A stretch of 64,000 nucleotides of DNA from Talpa occidentalis (Eukaryota; Chordata; Mammalia; Eulipotyphla; Talpidae). The stretch spans positions 114,238,734 through 114,302,733 of the forward strand of contig NW_023605305.1 of NCBI RefSeq assembly GCF_014898055.3, read 5' to 3'. The position numbers and the translations under genes are program-made. The notes under the pieces were generated by a model, which saw only the letters and a list, made by a program, of their open reading frames with translations, had not been told where the DNA came from and searched no databases. Positions within the stretch are counted from its first letter, which is position 1. Every line of letters begins with the position of its first letter. Shown here piece after piece: positions 1 through 11,430 of this stretch.

Positions 1-1619
1 GAGTTATTGTCCCATCTGGTACATTATTATCTAGTGTGCATATCTATTTCATCACAAATGGAGTCATAGAAGTTCATTTAAAGTTAAAAAAACCCCATTG
101 ATACTTGAATTTTATCCATATCACCATTCAGTCCTTGAGCTGCTAGAGCCAGGGCACATGCTGTGGTCAAAACAGTCATTTCACTTTTAGACATCTCTGG
201 TGACTGGGATGGTCATCCTCCACTTACAGTGAAATCTGCTCTGTAGGAACCTGTACCAACATCAACAGGTTGAGCCACACTGAGGAAGTCATCCCTGTGC
301 ATGTGTCTACCTCGTTCTCACAGGGCCTACTCCAGGTTTGACCCCACACTGGACAGTGGCCTGTGTGGCCACTCCAACACTTTTGAGATACCCCCCCTCT
401 TCTATCATACAAGATCATTTGTATTTGTAAAAGAAAGGTTTCTATTTTCAGTACATCTCACATCCTCTAGTCACATTCTTATTAAGGTCTCTGTCTTGGA
501 TATCTTGTTCATCTCCTCAATAAAAGTATGATCTGCTCCTCTCTAGTCTCCAACAATTTTTTTCTTACTGTGTTTTGCAGAAATTTGTAAGACCTTGAGA
601 ATTATTCAAAAAAAAAAAAGGTTTTATATGGTCAAATAAGTAGAAAACTGTAGGCAAAAATAAGTGATTTTCTCATGTAGAAATATGTTAACATATACTA
701 TAAATTCCCAAAAGGGAGCAACTGTGCATTTCTTAAACTTATCGGTTAACAAATAATATTTTGTTGTTGCTTATTTTCTGGGGCTAGAATTCCACAGAAC
801 AATCTTTGGGAAATGCTAGCCCAAAAGTGTGTTCCTCCAACTTAACTTAGGGCATAAAATTTTGATTTAGATTACTTCATTATAAACTCACATAAATAAG
901 TACAATCATAAAACTAAATGTAAACTCTACTCCTTATGTGTATAGCTCCACATAAGCAACTATAAAAACAAATCAATTTACAAATTACATATAAGCAAAA
1001 CCAATAAAATTCAAATTGACCACATTAAGTTAATGTGACATGTAATATTATTTTGTTTAAGCAAAATTGCCAATTGCTGGGTTTATTGATAAAAACATAC
1101 ATCTTTTTATGAACTTAGTTGTTTTGATTTTGTGCACAATGTCATTGCTGATAATATCTTTTTTAAAAAAAGTTCATTTAACCACAGATTTGTTTTTGAA
1201 TGACTCGATCAATTTAAAGATGCACCTCTTCTGTACCATGTGCGAGAGATCTTAAAAGCAGAATAGTGTGTAAAGGTGGAACACTACCATTCATGATTCT
1301 TTTTCCTTGATTTTTTTCCATCTGATTTTTAAGGATTTGAAAAATGCTTGAGAAAGGCAACATAAAAAACTGGTTATAGAATTTGCCTTGGGAAGAGAGG
1401 CTTGAAGAGGACTGGAGGATCTGTTTACATGTCTTTTTATACTGTGAAAAAATTTTATCATATCAAACACGAAATTTTCTGCTAAGTAAAAATTTAAAAA
1501 TAAAACATCAAAAAAAAAAAAAGGTGCCCCCCTCTCAAATGAAATAGTGTATTTTTAAAATGTCTTTAAGCAAAAGATTACTTATTGCACATTGGCTTAT
1601 TTTCTGCTACTGAACCATA
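1..1619. other. AT-rich non-coding DNA, nothing recognised
   Basis: The stretch is AT-rich, with short A runs near 609-620 and 1510-1523, and has many stops in all frames. I see no exon, RNA gene or recognisable repeat in it. Old repeats eroded beyond reading by eye could be present. Confidence 0.6.
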
Positions 1620-1724
1620 TAACACACTGGTATGAACAAAGAATGCTAGTGAAACGCCTACAATATTAAAACCGTACAAATGTTGTGTCACTGATATGCA
1701 GAGACTCTTTCGAGTCTGACATTT
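1620..1724 (+). repeat. Left arm of a ~1.2 kb-spanning inverted repeat with a TTTC-loop hairpin
   Basis: This segment matches the reverse complement of 2701-2797 over about 100 bp, with small indels (left has extra bases near 1640). Shared landmarks are CAATATTAAAACC, CAAATGTTGTGT, the hairpin AGACTC-TTTC-GAGTCT at 1702-1717, and the following CTGAC. It may be one copy of an unrecognised dispersed repeat, or one terminal inverted repeat of a DNA transposon. The family is not recognised. Confidence 0.75.
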
Positions 1725-1917
1725 CCCTTCTGTTCTGTCACAAGATGCTGCTGACAATTCTCCCAGCACTTTTATTTACCTAAACTAGTGCAAAACCTTC
1801 TTCTAGAGAGGACTCCGGGATATTATTTGACCTTCCTGGCAGGCCACCCAAACTAGGAGGCCATCATTTGGTTTCTAAGAGAATCATCTATAATTCAGAA
1901 AATGTTTATGTATTATT

Positions 1918-2355
1918 ATTTATTTATTTATTTTTACAGTATATTACCTTTATTTTATTTTTTTAATTTTATTTATTTTTTAATTTTTTTATTTTTATAT
2001 TCCCCAAACAATTGCAACCCCTTTATTTTGACCCCAATCCCTCCCCCCCCCACCCCCCTCCCCTCATAAAGTGTCTCTGGTTCATAGTTGTTTGTTGATT
2101 ATGATTTTCACTTTCTTATAGATATTCATTTTCCTGGTCCCTTATTTAAGTTTTCTAGATCCCTGCTATGAGTGAGACCATCCGATACTTTTCTTTTTCT
2201 TTCTGGCTTATTTCGCTGAGCATGATCCCTTCCAGCGCCATCCATGTTGCTGCAAATTGCATGTGTTTATCTTTTTTGAATGCTGAGTAATATTCCATGG
2301 TGTATATGGACCACATCTTCTTGATCCAGTCATCTATTTTTGGGCATTTGGGTTG
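1918..2355 (-). mobile_element. L1 LINE 3' end, 5'-truncated, antisense
   Basis: Read on the minus strand, this is the characteristic mammalian L1 3' UTR, including ATGGAATATTACTCAGCATT and the GATGGCGCTGGAAGGGATCA region. An A-rich tail is seen as T-rich sequence at about 1918-1995. A 10-bp target-site duplication, ATGTATTATT, flanks it at 1908-1917 and 2356-2365. Only about 440 bp were inserted, so it is a heavily 5'-truncated dead copy. The clear TSD suggests a relatively recent insertion. A C-rich stretch lies at 2042-2064. Confidence 0.9.
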
Positions 2356-2700
2356 ATGTATTATTTTTAAGAGACGAGACTACTATAAAAGTGCAACAGA
2401 TGATGGGAGAAGAGACGAGGAGCTAAAATGTGCATGAGGATCTTGGCAGAAGAGGGGGTCACAGCTCTTTTCTGCATGGGGATAAGGAGAAAACAGCTTG
2501 GCTGAGACCCCAGCCCCTTCTCTCCTGAGCAGACAAAAGGCGCCGCCTCTCAGGTATACTTAGCCGCTCACTCGCACCCATGTGCGACTTCCATCTGTGC
2601 TTCTAAGTCTTTCCATCTATTATTGTAGAAAGAAAGACTTTTCCTTGACAAGTTCAATGTCTCTGGACTGGCTGAGGACACTGGGTTTGGGGACAGAAAC

Positions 2701-2797
2701 GTCAGACTCGAAAGAGTCTCTGCGTATCAGTGAACACAACATTTGCCTGGTTTTAATATTGCAGGTGTCTTACTAGTGTTCATAGCAATGTGTTAGG
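2701..2797 (-). repeat. Right arm of the inverted repeat, with a GAAA-loop hairpin
   Basis: This is the inverted counterpart of 1620-1724. The hairpin AGACTC-GAAA-GAGTCT lies at 2704-2719. Identity stays high through TTTTAATATTGCAGGTGTC and fades near 2797. Inside it (below 2701) the similarity is lost quickly, which fits either paired dispersed repeats or transposon termini. Confidence 0.75.
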
Positions 2798-5089
2798 GTT
2801 GGAGGGGATGGGGTGATTGTTGTCTTAGGATCTGAGCTGCATTTAGAGATGAACATAATAGCCAACATGACGCTAGCCTGACGGTTCACCAGGTTTAGGG
2901 AGTATGACCTGGAGAAAGCCTGCATTCCTCTGCCTCAAGATACCCCCCCTCCATGCCTTCATCAGTGTCACACCTCCTCAGTCCCGCCCCATGCGCCACT
3001 GTGGCTCCCTGCCTTACCAGTCCTCTCCGCACGCCCCGCACCTTCCCAAGAAAGGAGAAATTACTAAGAGCCCCCTGCATGGGGCTGGGAGGTGATGGGC
3101 TGGCGTGAGCACACATGAAGGGAAACGCCAGAGAAATTCAAGAACTGATAAGATGCGTGGCCTCTGCTTTTCGGCACTTGGCTGATAACAAAGCTACTAA
3201 GATGTTGAAGATCATAAAACAAGACGAGGGCCTCCAGCTCCACACCCATGCTCGCAGCTGTGAAGACGGTGGGCAGAGTGAGTTCAGCTAATGGTGATAC
3301 ACCTAGGGATTTTCTCTGGATTGTAATCTCCTCATTTAGCTGGATCTCCCGTTCTGAAGAGCGCTAAACAGCTAACCTCCTCTCCACTGAGGTCAGGCAG
3401 GGAAGGATTCGTCTTTTCTGGAAGAAGAGCAAAGGAGGCAAGATGGCGCTGATCATAAGAGCACGCGGCTCGAACACCTCCTACACGGCAGCACCTGGTG
3501 TTTTCCTGCATAGCCGTGTTCATCGTCTTCCCTTTTTAACTCCTCTCTTATCCTGTCAACAAACTTTAAACTCTTTTTGCGTGACAGGCCCTCTGCTAAG
3601 AGTTTCTGAGCTCAAAGATGAGCGACCAGCCGCTCCCTGCAAGGAACGTTCGGTCCAGAGGAAGAGAGAGAACTTGGTGAACGTCGAGGAAACTGGCGAT
3701 CATGAACACGATCATCCCTGGCCTGTCCAGGGCTTGTGTGGGTGTCGATGTTTCTGCCACCCCCAGAGCAAGCCGCCCTGTCCTCCCTCCTGCTCGGCTA
3801 AGATTCCGCAGCCCTCCCCTACTCCCCGCAGAGCGGGCTCTCAGCGCACGTCTTTGATGGTGAAAACACAGGCAGCCCATCGCCCACAGACCACAAGCGC
3901 TTTGTGCGGGGCTGGGCCTAGTGTCCATTTTGCCCAGCAGCCAGGAAAGTGCCCTGAAGGTAGCTTCAAAAGTGTCGTTGTACTTTCTGGTGCTTTCTGC
4001 ACATGGAGTCAGGCTCCGAATAGCAGGTAATGCAACTGAAAATCACTGACCATCATAAGATGAACTCTCACCCGCTTCCCCCACCCTTGCCCCCCCCACA
4101 CCCCACAAAGCTCACATAGAACCACACACACGGTGCATACTCTCCCCTCGGTGCCTCCGTCCCTGCAAGCCCAGAACAGATGTTCATTTGTGTTCACCCA
4201 ATGCCACCATCACAGCCAGAAATAAACCAGACCTGTGGGTTCTCTTGAGCAATGTGTTCAATTTAGACTAGAGAACAGGGCGAAGGCACCCCTGTTAGGA
4301 AAAGCTTTTTCTTCGGAGGAACCCGAACATGAGCAACCCGAGAGGCACAGTTAATGAAGCCACCACCAGCAGCTGCACAGTGGATTTGCCATCAAATATT
4401 TTGGAACAACCTCTAGGTTTCAGGGACAACCTAAAACTCTGGGGGACCCCCGTGAACGAGAGACACACATTCTCCGCCCTAGAGGAGGGCACCTTCTGCT
4501 GTGGAAAGTCCTGTTAACTCCTAAACAAACACATAGTGTCAGGCATGAATAAGGGCTAGAAAACACGAGAAATATGGGGCTGTGACTAAAAGTTCTGCTT
4601 CGGTTAGGGCGCCAGGGAGGCCCTCAGAGGTGGTCACATCTGAATAAAGAGGCAATACAGGCAGTGAGGGGGCAGCCGTGCCCAGATGTGGGAGCAGGGC
4701 TTCCAGGAGGACCGCCCAGGGCCAAGGGGAGAGAGGCTGGCATGTTCCGGGACCCAAGGAGAGCCAGGTGGCCAGTGCAACATGAGGCGAGTCAGCGCGC
4801 GTAGAGAAAGAGGGGGGACGCAGAGGGGCAGCACCCAGAGCACGAAGGGTATTGGGAATCACTTCACCCACGTCCAGGGAACCGGCCTGTTTCTTTTGAA
4901 TGGTTTCTCTTTTCCTTCCACCACATCCCCTGTCCCCTCTTTTGCCCCTTCTCCCTCCTCCTTCCGTCAGCTTCAGAAATCTCCCTTTATTAAGGTGCAC
5001 TCGTTCTGGTGAACATTTAGCTTGGTGAAATCACCTGCCATGCGAGTATCCCGTGTTTGTATCGTTCTGACTTGCTTTCCTTCACGTGA
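2798..5089. other. Unique-looking non-coding DNA
   Basis: Composition is moderately GC-rich and only slightly CpG-depleted. Open frames here (longest about 195 codons from 3443) show no recognisable domain, are rich in Pro, Ser, Arg and Cys, and have no splice or start context that I would trust. No repeat family was recognised. Confidence 0.5.
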
Positions 5090-5440
5090 TTTTCTCGAAC
5101 GCCTTTGAACATGGCTGCAGCATTCCATCAGCACAAAGACAACGTCTTCGTGATCCAGACTTCCACGGACGGGTGGAATGTCCTGCGTCCAGGTCACAGG
5201 TATCGTGAGTAGAGCCGCAGTAAACTTTGTAGAGCGTCTAGTTTTTTGAGTTGATGGTTTCATGTTCTTTGGGTAGATGCATGGGAGCAGAATTGCTGGG
5301 TCAGGTGGTATTTCCATTTTTAAGTTTTTAAGGTAAATCCAGCTCCTATTCCAAAATGGCCACACCAGCTTACGTTCCCACCAACAGGGTAATAGGGTCC
5401 TTCTTTCTGCGCATTATTCTCTGGCACTTGCTGCTGGGGT
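5090..5440 (-). mobile_element. Old L1 LINE 3' UTR fragment, antisense
   Basis: The plus strand carries the well-known antisense L1 3' UTR phrases: TTTGGGTAGATGCATGGGAG, AATTGCTGGGTCAGGTGGTA, and CACACCAGCTTACGTTCCCA followed by CCAACAGGG, all between 5269 and 5395. It is considerably more diverged than the L1 at 1918, so it is an older insertion. Boundaries are approximate and no TSD was found. Confidence 0.85.
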
Positions 5441-6109
5441 TGGACAGGGCTTGATTTAATATGCAAAGGCAAAATCACTAGAGGATCTTGAGCAAGGAGG
5501 TAACAATTTCCTCTGCTCGCCTGAGTAATCAGGTGGAGGATTATTACAGGAGATTACAGGGTTCCAGGAGGAAGAGTGGAATCAAGGACAGTTAAAAGCT
5601 GTGGCTCTGGTCTGGCTGCAGGGAGGCTGACGTAGCCCAGGCAGCAGCGGGGGCGGGAGGGTGCCAGTTCTGAGACATGTTTTGTGGGTAAGGTCAAAGG
5701 GTCCTGGAAGGACCCAGAGGTGGGAACACGAGGGGTGGAGAAAAGGAACCAGGGATAGGGCTCCTAGCACCCAGTCAGGGGGAGGACCCACTTGCTGGGG
5801 GAATATATTTGGGAGTCACAGCTCTGCTTGGTCCTGTTAGGCTTGAGGTTCTGTCAGGTTTCCACAGGGAGCAGACAGCAGTTTGGCCCCCAGAGGAGAC
5901 CCCATGGGAGGCACGGGGTCTGTGAGCATGCAAGGCCAGGATCTTCAGAGAACACCTCCACCTAACACCCCAGCTCTATCCCAACTCCTAAGGAAGCTTC
6001 TTCCATGGGCAAGAACAGCCAGGTAAAAATTGGATGGAACCATAAAAATCTGCCACTCTAAAGCAGCAGCAACGCCAGGCACGCGACCAGGAGACCGGGC
6101 TTTCCAGGA
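5441..6109. other. Non-coding, nothing recognised
   Basis: GC-moderate unique-looking DNA without a recognisable exon or repeat. Confidence 0.5.
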
Positions 6110-6205
6110 GCTCGGCCACTAATCTCCATTTTATCGATGATGCGTTTACTGGGCAGAGAGGCAAGATAGCCAGTGATGTCACATAGCCAGTGAGGTCACA
6201 ACCGG
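6110..6205 (-). mobile_element. MIR SINE fragment (degenerate)
   Basis: It shows the antisense MIR order: a CCATTTTAtcgATGatg segment, then GGCAGAGAGGCAAGATAGCC and a GTCACATAGCCAG block corresponding to the GGTCACACAGCTAG part of MIR. The copy is quite diverged. Confidence 0.45.
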
Positions 6206-6697
6206 TGTGTACACACACAGAGGGGACCCCAGGACATGTCCCCTCCACCCTGCCTCCAGCTGCCAAGATACCCTGAGAACAGAGTTGGTGGAAGGCGACC
6301 AATGTCAGGTAGCTTGTGCCCCGCCCACAAACGAACTGAAAACTAAACTTTCAATCCACAGAGCAGGGGTTTTCATTCTCCGGCATTCAAGAGTGACGCG
6401 AGGGAGTTCCAGCGTGGACAGCTCGGGCGATGCTTCTTTACGCCCCACCCAACGTCCCAGGACAGACAAGACCACAAGTCCTAAGAATAATGCCTCCTGG
6501 GAACCGGTTTGTTCCTCTCTCTCTCCAAGGCTTCTCTGAGCCCTGCTTGTCTTGGTCACCAAGGCAGGCTGAGGGGCGCCGGGGCTGCAGCCCCGTGGGT
6601 ACAGCGCGGAAGGGGTACGCGCCCCGTCCCGCAGAGCTCCGCTAGAGGGCGGCAGAGGCCGCGCTGATGCACCCGCATGTCCTCGAGGTCCTGCCTC

Positions 6698-6815
6698 CCC
6701 TTTAGGCCACGGAAACTGGAGCCTCAGAGGTCGAAGGGTGCTCCAGGGGCACCCACCTGGTTGGTGCAAGGTCACAATTCCAGCCCAGGTTCTCCAGTCC
6801 AAAACTGCATGACAC
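6698..6815 (-). mobile_element. MIR SINE fragment (degenerate)
   Basis: GAAACTGGAGCCTCAGAGG followed by TGCAAGGTCACAATTCCAGC, in the order seen in antisense MIR, is the evidence. An extra ~20 bp lies between the two blocks. Confidence 0.4.
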
Positions 6816-7270
6816 GATGGCGCGGGGATAGGGCTGAGAGCCCAAGGCACGTTTTGCTGTGTCTCGTTCTGTGTAGTTGGGCCGATTTCCTGATTTGTCT
6901 GCACTTCAGAGGTCATGTCTGTCTAAGGGCCGCATTGTGCCCACCAGTCAGCGCTGCTGTCCGAGGCTGGGTGGTCACCCACCGAGTGCCCAACCCCCCC
7001 CCCACCCCCCACTCAGGTGCCTGAGACAGCTCAGCTTCATGAAGCACCTGTCAGTCTCACCTGGTCACTAGGCTCTGGTGCAAGCTGAAGCATGGAAAGA
7101 GCGCTACATCTCACTTTTTGAAAATGAAATAAATCTTTAATTCAACTAGGAGGCAAGGGAAGTTTCCACTGTCCTAGGATTTGTCTCCCAGGATCTCTGC
7201 ATCCTCTCCCAACCAGTGGATGCTTGCTGAGTAGCTCGAACGAGCAAGGAGTGTGTAGGGTATTATGGGG

Positions 7271-7352
7271 AGACACACACACAGAGGCACGCACACCCCC
7301 ACACACCTCACACCCACCCCCCATGCACACACACACCCACACACCACACACA
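7271..7352 (+). repeat. Imperfect (CA)n low-complexity tract
   Basis: An interrupted CA/CCCA-rich tract runs from AGACACACACAC at 7271 to the ACACCACACACA near 7350. The reading frames through it are simple-repeat artefacts. Confidence 0.9.
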
Positions 7353-7378
7353 TCCTGCCCTCAGCAATAGCCACTTTG

Positions 7379-7535
7379 CCACGTATCTTCTCTCATTTAT
7401 TCTCAGAAAAATCCTTTGACTCACACATCACTTGTGTGATTTGAGAGATGAGAAAACCAAGGCTCAGGGGCGTTAAATAACATGTCTAGGTTGTCCCAAC
7501 CAATCAACAGCCTGCAGTTCAAGCTCAGACCGTGG
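7379..7535 (-). mobile_element. MIR SINE, antisense
   Basis: GAGATGAGAAAACCAAGGCT followed by CAGGGGCGTTAAATAACATG is the conserved MIR core read in antisense. Upstream TCTCATTTATTCTCAGAAAA matches the TCATTTAATCCTCACAA part. Confidence 0.65.
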
Positions 7536-8266
7536 GAAGCGGCAGGAGGAAGGCCAGAGAGGGGGTCACTCCACTGAGGGGGCTGGTGGGGCTTCTGGAG
7601 GAAGGAGGCTCCCGACCAGGAGGTGGGGAAAGAAAGAGGGATTCCAGACACACCGATCACGCCAGACCTGATTATCGAAACATGGAGTATTTGGTGATTT
7701 AGAGGCAAACACACACTTAGACTATAAGAGAATTTTTTCCTGGAAGGAGGTAGGGCCAAAAGCTGACGTGAAAAACTAAATTGGAATTGTCACACCAGTG
7801 TGCCTCGCTACCGTGGGCCCAGGAAATTAATTTCACGTTGAGTTGTTCTATTAAAAATCTCTGACTGAAGTGTCTCCACAAGGTAAACAACAGGAAAGGC
7901 TCCAGGAACTTCCTAAAGCATTTAACACAGCCAAAGCCTGACATGACCTAATTGTCAGGAGGAACAGGAGGCCCCGGGAGCCCCAGCTCCTTCACCTGCC
8001 CCTGCCTGCAGGTGGCCACCTTAGGACGGTGGCCCTCACAGGGGCTGCCCCCGCAGGCTGGGCACCACACACATCGTCTGAACAGGAAAAGTCCAGAGGA
8101 TCCTCCAAATCGTGTGGAGAAGCAGCCAGGCAACTAAGCGTAACCACGACAGGAAACATCTCTCCCTCCCGCACAAAGGCGTGCACTGCTCCAAGGGGCA
8201 TCAAGAGGAAGCCGTAGCTGGAATCATTCATTCATTCAATGGAGCTGGGCCTCCAGCTCGGAGCCA
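7536..8266. other. Non-coding, nothing firm recognised
   Basis: Unique-looking DNA. A TCATTCATTCATTCA string at 8224-8238 may be a remnant of an antisense L2 3' end that the MER5-like element interrupted, but too little is left to call. Confidence 0.45.
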
Positions 8267-8433
8267 AATGTGGCTCTCAGCCCTGGCTGCGCGTTAGAAC
8301 CACCTGGGAACTTTCAAAAATACCAACACCGGGCTCCACCCAAAACCACTTATTATAGGAATATCTGGGAGTGCAGCCCAGGCCTGGGTATTCTTTAAAA
8401 GCTCTCTGGATGATTCTTAGGTGGCTGAGAAGC
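8267..8433 (+). mobile_element. MER5A-like hAT-Charlie non-autonomous DNA transposon
   Basis: The left end reads TGGCTCTCAGCCCTGGCTGC, then GTTAGAACCACCTGGGAAC, and the middle holds GGGCTCCACCCA. The right end, TTTAAAAGCTCTCTGGATGA then TTCTTAGGTGGCTGAGA, is the inverted counterpart. This is the near-palindromic layout and length of MER5A. It carries no transposase and was moved in trans. Confidence 0.85.
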
Positions 8434-9660
8434 CTTGCATTGGGTATTTACACAAGAAGCAGAATCACAAGGACACAGTTCCTCCGAGTCTACAGGGGCA
8501 ATGAGCCCCTACCCTGCCCTTAGGTGACCCTGCTGATCTCAACCCTCCTGGGGCGCGTGGCTACTGCATTTAGCAGCTGAGGCGGCTTTGAGGGCTGCCA
8601 CTGGGAGCAGCACGATCCAGGTTCTCCGATTCCAAGACTCCTGCTCTCACGCCACTGAGTAGCAGAGGACTCAGGGCGAGACTGCCACGGGCCAAGCCCT
8701 CCGTCCCACCAGCTGGCTCGTGTCCTGAAAGCTGTGTCTGTTGATCAAGTGCTTATTTATGTAACTGTTTTCATTAAGGACTTTTCTAGGCAACAGAGCC
8801 TGGTGGCCAGAATTGTAAGTAGATACTTAAAAGATCACCTTGCCAGACTCCACAACTGGCCTTGGGCTGTGCTAACAACCTCCAAGGAGAGTGCACTGGA
8901 TTCTCAGGCCGGGAGAGCAGCTGACCTGCTGGTCATGAACTAACAGTCAGTAGGTATTTGAAGGGCAGCCTGTGTGGAGCGAGACAGGCGCGGGGTGGGG
9001 CTAAGCAGTGGCCAAAACTCGGAGGCTCTGAAATCGAATTCCGTGTCTCAGTGGCTGTTGGCCTCATGAAAGCTCTGTCCCTCGAGGTGCACATGCAGCT
9101 GCGTCCACTTGGGACAGTGGAGGATATCCTCAGGGCGGTCCTTTGGGAAGCGGGAGCTACTTCCACCACCAGACTTCCTGGGCCTGTGTTTCTCCCACCA
9201 GCAACTTTGGCCTGGACTGTCTCTTTCCACGCTTCCTCACGCCTCCTCATCACCAGTAAGATGCAAACCTCCCGTTCTGCAAGTGAGACGGGAGACTAAC
9301 ACCTGGCCAACGGGGTCAGGTTAGGACCAGCCCAGCCTCCTGGGCCCAGCCCAGCACTGCACCCGGGCAGAAACGGGGGGCTGGGAAGCATATGCCTGTG
9401 TAGACCCCATTCCAGAGCTCAATGAGGGCAACTCTGTTATCAGACTCACTTCAGTGGCTCTTGGGCAAAATCACCATGTGAGCAAAGCTAGTCTGGAAGT
9501 TCTCACATCTCAGCTTGAAAAGAAATTACTGAGATATGCAACAACATGCGTTACCTCACCCCACTCTATCCATTTTGCACGAGAAGACTCCAGAAACAGA
9601 CGTCTCTGGTGAGGACATTCCTGGTCCGTGACCCCTGTATTCAGCTGACCTTGGCTCAAT
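8434..9660. other. Non-coding, nothing recognised
   Basis: GC-moderate unique-looking DNA. Several overlapping open frames near 8933-9324 are short and resemble no protein I know. Confidence 0.45.
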
Positions 9661-9890
9661 AACAGTCATAACAACAAAAACAATCATCCCTGCATTGAGT
9701 GAGTGCCCAGCATGCTCCAGGTGATAAAAGATGCTTTCTAGATCTCTCTGTGCCCATGGGAACCTGCTCTGACTTTCTCCATAAACTGATGAGGAAACTC
9801 AAACTCAGAGTGGGTAATAATTTGCACAAGTTGAAACAGTTAATAAGTACCTGAGCCAGAAGACTGAGTCTTTGTGCCGTGGACATAAAC
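9661..9890 (-). mobile_element. MIR SINE, nearly full length, antisense
   Basis: The expected antisense MIR order is visible: ATTGAGTGAGTGCCCAGCAT, then CATAAACTGATGAGGAAACT with CAAACTCAGAGTGGGTAATA, then the end with CTGAGCCAGAAGACTGAGTC. It is a diverged, ancient copy. Confidence 0.75.
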
Positions 9891-10839
9891 CACAGGTGCC
9901 CTCCTCCCGGGCTGAGACCTTGTCTACACAAAGGGCCCAAAATTCTGGACGTGGCCGGAGCTGCCGCAGATCCAAGGACGCAGGAGGGAGAGACACCAGA
10001 CCCTGAGGACGAAGCATCTGGCAGTTCCCTTGTAACCTCACCCCCACCCGCACCCCGCTCCCCAGGCACTGGACCATCCATCTCCTTGTTAGCATCAGAC
10101 CCCGGAGGCTGTGAGGGAAACACGCGGCGAGCACCGCCTGGCCCGGCCCTGGAATGGAGCCTGACGCCTGTGACATTCATCAACTGGTTAATTTCAGAAA
10201 GGCATCCATTTGCACCAGCTGCTTAAAAAGCTCTCGGCCCTCAGGAGACGCTCAGCCAATCGCGAGGCGGAGGCAGGGAGTTCTGGTAGCCGTGTTCAGC
10301 CTGGCGTCTGCCGCCGCTTGTTCGGGGCTGTCGTTTCAGCCAAGCTCAGGAGAGCGGAGGGGAGAGCGAGAATACGTGCTCGTTCTCTTCTAGATTCTTA
10401 CTTTTATACCTCTGGCTCTCCCCGGTCCTTGCGCACACGCTGTTCACGTGATGATGGCTCCTCGTCTGAAGGAGCAGCCGGGTGCACAGGCCCGCTCCGT
10501 GGCCCATCTTGGATGCGCGTTTGGAGGGAGGGGAGGGGGGTCCCTGCAGGGCCAGGTCTGTGCCCAAGTCCTACCCGCTCAGGCTCAAGCCCCCGGTGAA
10601 ACGTCCCTTTTAGAAATGGCTGATAAACCAGAATGCAAACACATGGCCCGGAGAAGGAGCGAGCCGCACCCGTCCCCGGAGCTGGAAGGAAGGACAGGGT
10701 CATCGCCTCCCAGCGGTCAGGCCCCCTCAAGAGACCTAGTGCTCGGCGAGAACAGCTTTGGCATAAAGGGCAGGTATGTCCTCAAGGAGCTGCCTCACCG
10801 GCCTGGGTGGGGTGTGGACCATGCAGGGCCAGCCTTGCC
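9891..10839. other. GC-rich unique DNA with a possible CCAAT/TATA-like pair
   Basis: GC and CpG content rise around 10120-10340. CAGCCAATCGCGAGG lies at 10251-10265, downstream of a CTTAAAAAG at 10223. No exon can be tied to it and the spacing is not that of a standard core promoter. The open frames here are GC-rich and unrecognised. Confidence 0.3.
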
Positions 10840-11000
10840 CCCACAGCAAATGCTGACCAAGGCCTCTCAACAAGCCGGGCCCTGGACAGGAGCGGTTTCC
10901 ATCCTTGCAAGAGCCTCAGGGAAGGCACCAGTTATCACCCCCAGTTCACTGGTGGCAAAGCAGAAGCTTAGAGAGGTCAGCGCACTCATTCAAGTCCAGA
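10840..11000 (-). mobile_element. MIR SINE (degenerate), antisense
   Basis: CCCAGTTCACTGGTGGCAAA and GCAGAAGCTTAGAGAGGTCA correspond to the antisense MIR segment CCCATTTTACAGATGAGGAA/ACTGAGGCTCAGAGAGGTTA. The upstream part, GCCGGGCCCTGGACAGGAGC, matches the GTGCCAGGCACTG segment. Confidence 0.5.
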
Positions 11001-11278
11001 TGCATCTACCTGTGAAGTAACCGCTGCGCTCAACTGCCCGCCTGTCCTGTCTCTGCGGGTCTGGGCTACTGTAAGGCCCGGCGCCATCTGCCCATTCTCA
11101 GACCGACACCCATGCTTAGTGGAATCTGTGAATGCGGAGTCCTCACGGAGAAGCCTGCGTACGAGTGGACCCACAGGACTCCGAGGGCGCTGTCTGCGGG
11201 CAGCTCTACATGCACGTGCAAAGAGCCGGGAAAGACGGATAGGACGGGGGAGGGCACGGTGAACAGTGCTATTCTCGC

Positions 11279-11430
11279 TTATCCAATCACAAACAGGTGC
11301 TGAACACCTGCCCTGGACCAGTACCACGTGCTTTGAGCTGGCAAATAAAGGTGAACAGGGCCAGGTTGTGCCCGCAAGCTTCCCACAACTTAGCAGGGGT
11401 GGGAGTGGGGAACAGCAATGACCCCAGGGG
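11279..11430 (-). mobile_element. L2 LINE 3' end, antisense
   Basis: Near the start, AGGTGCTGAACACCTGCCCT is the antisense L2 3' terminus (TTATTGAGCACCTACTATGT). AATAAAGGTGAACAGGGCCA and the TGTGCCCGCAAGCTTCCCAC part follow in the family order. The copy is diverged. Confidence 0.65.

Noticed and set aside
1702..1717. Histone-mRNA-like stem-loop (6-bp stem, TTTC loop)
   Set aside because: The stem does not begin GG, the closing pair is C-G rather than U-A, the ACCCA-type flank and downstream element are missing, and the same hairpin recurs at 2704-2719 inside a repeat.
1691..1720. Hammerhead-ribozyme-like CTGATA...GAAA/TTTC arrangement
   Set aside because: The invariant CUGAUGA core is not present on the strand that carries GAAA, and no three-way junction can be drawn.
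3443..4030. 195-codon open frame on the plus strand
   Set aside because: Low-complexity, Cys/Pro/Ser/Arg-rich composition without any recognisable domain, and overlapped by comparable frames on the opposite strand.
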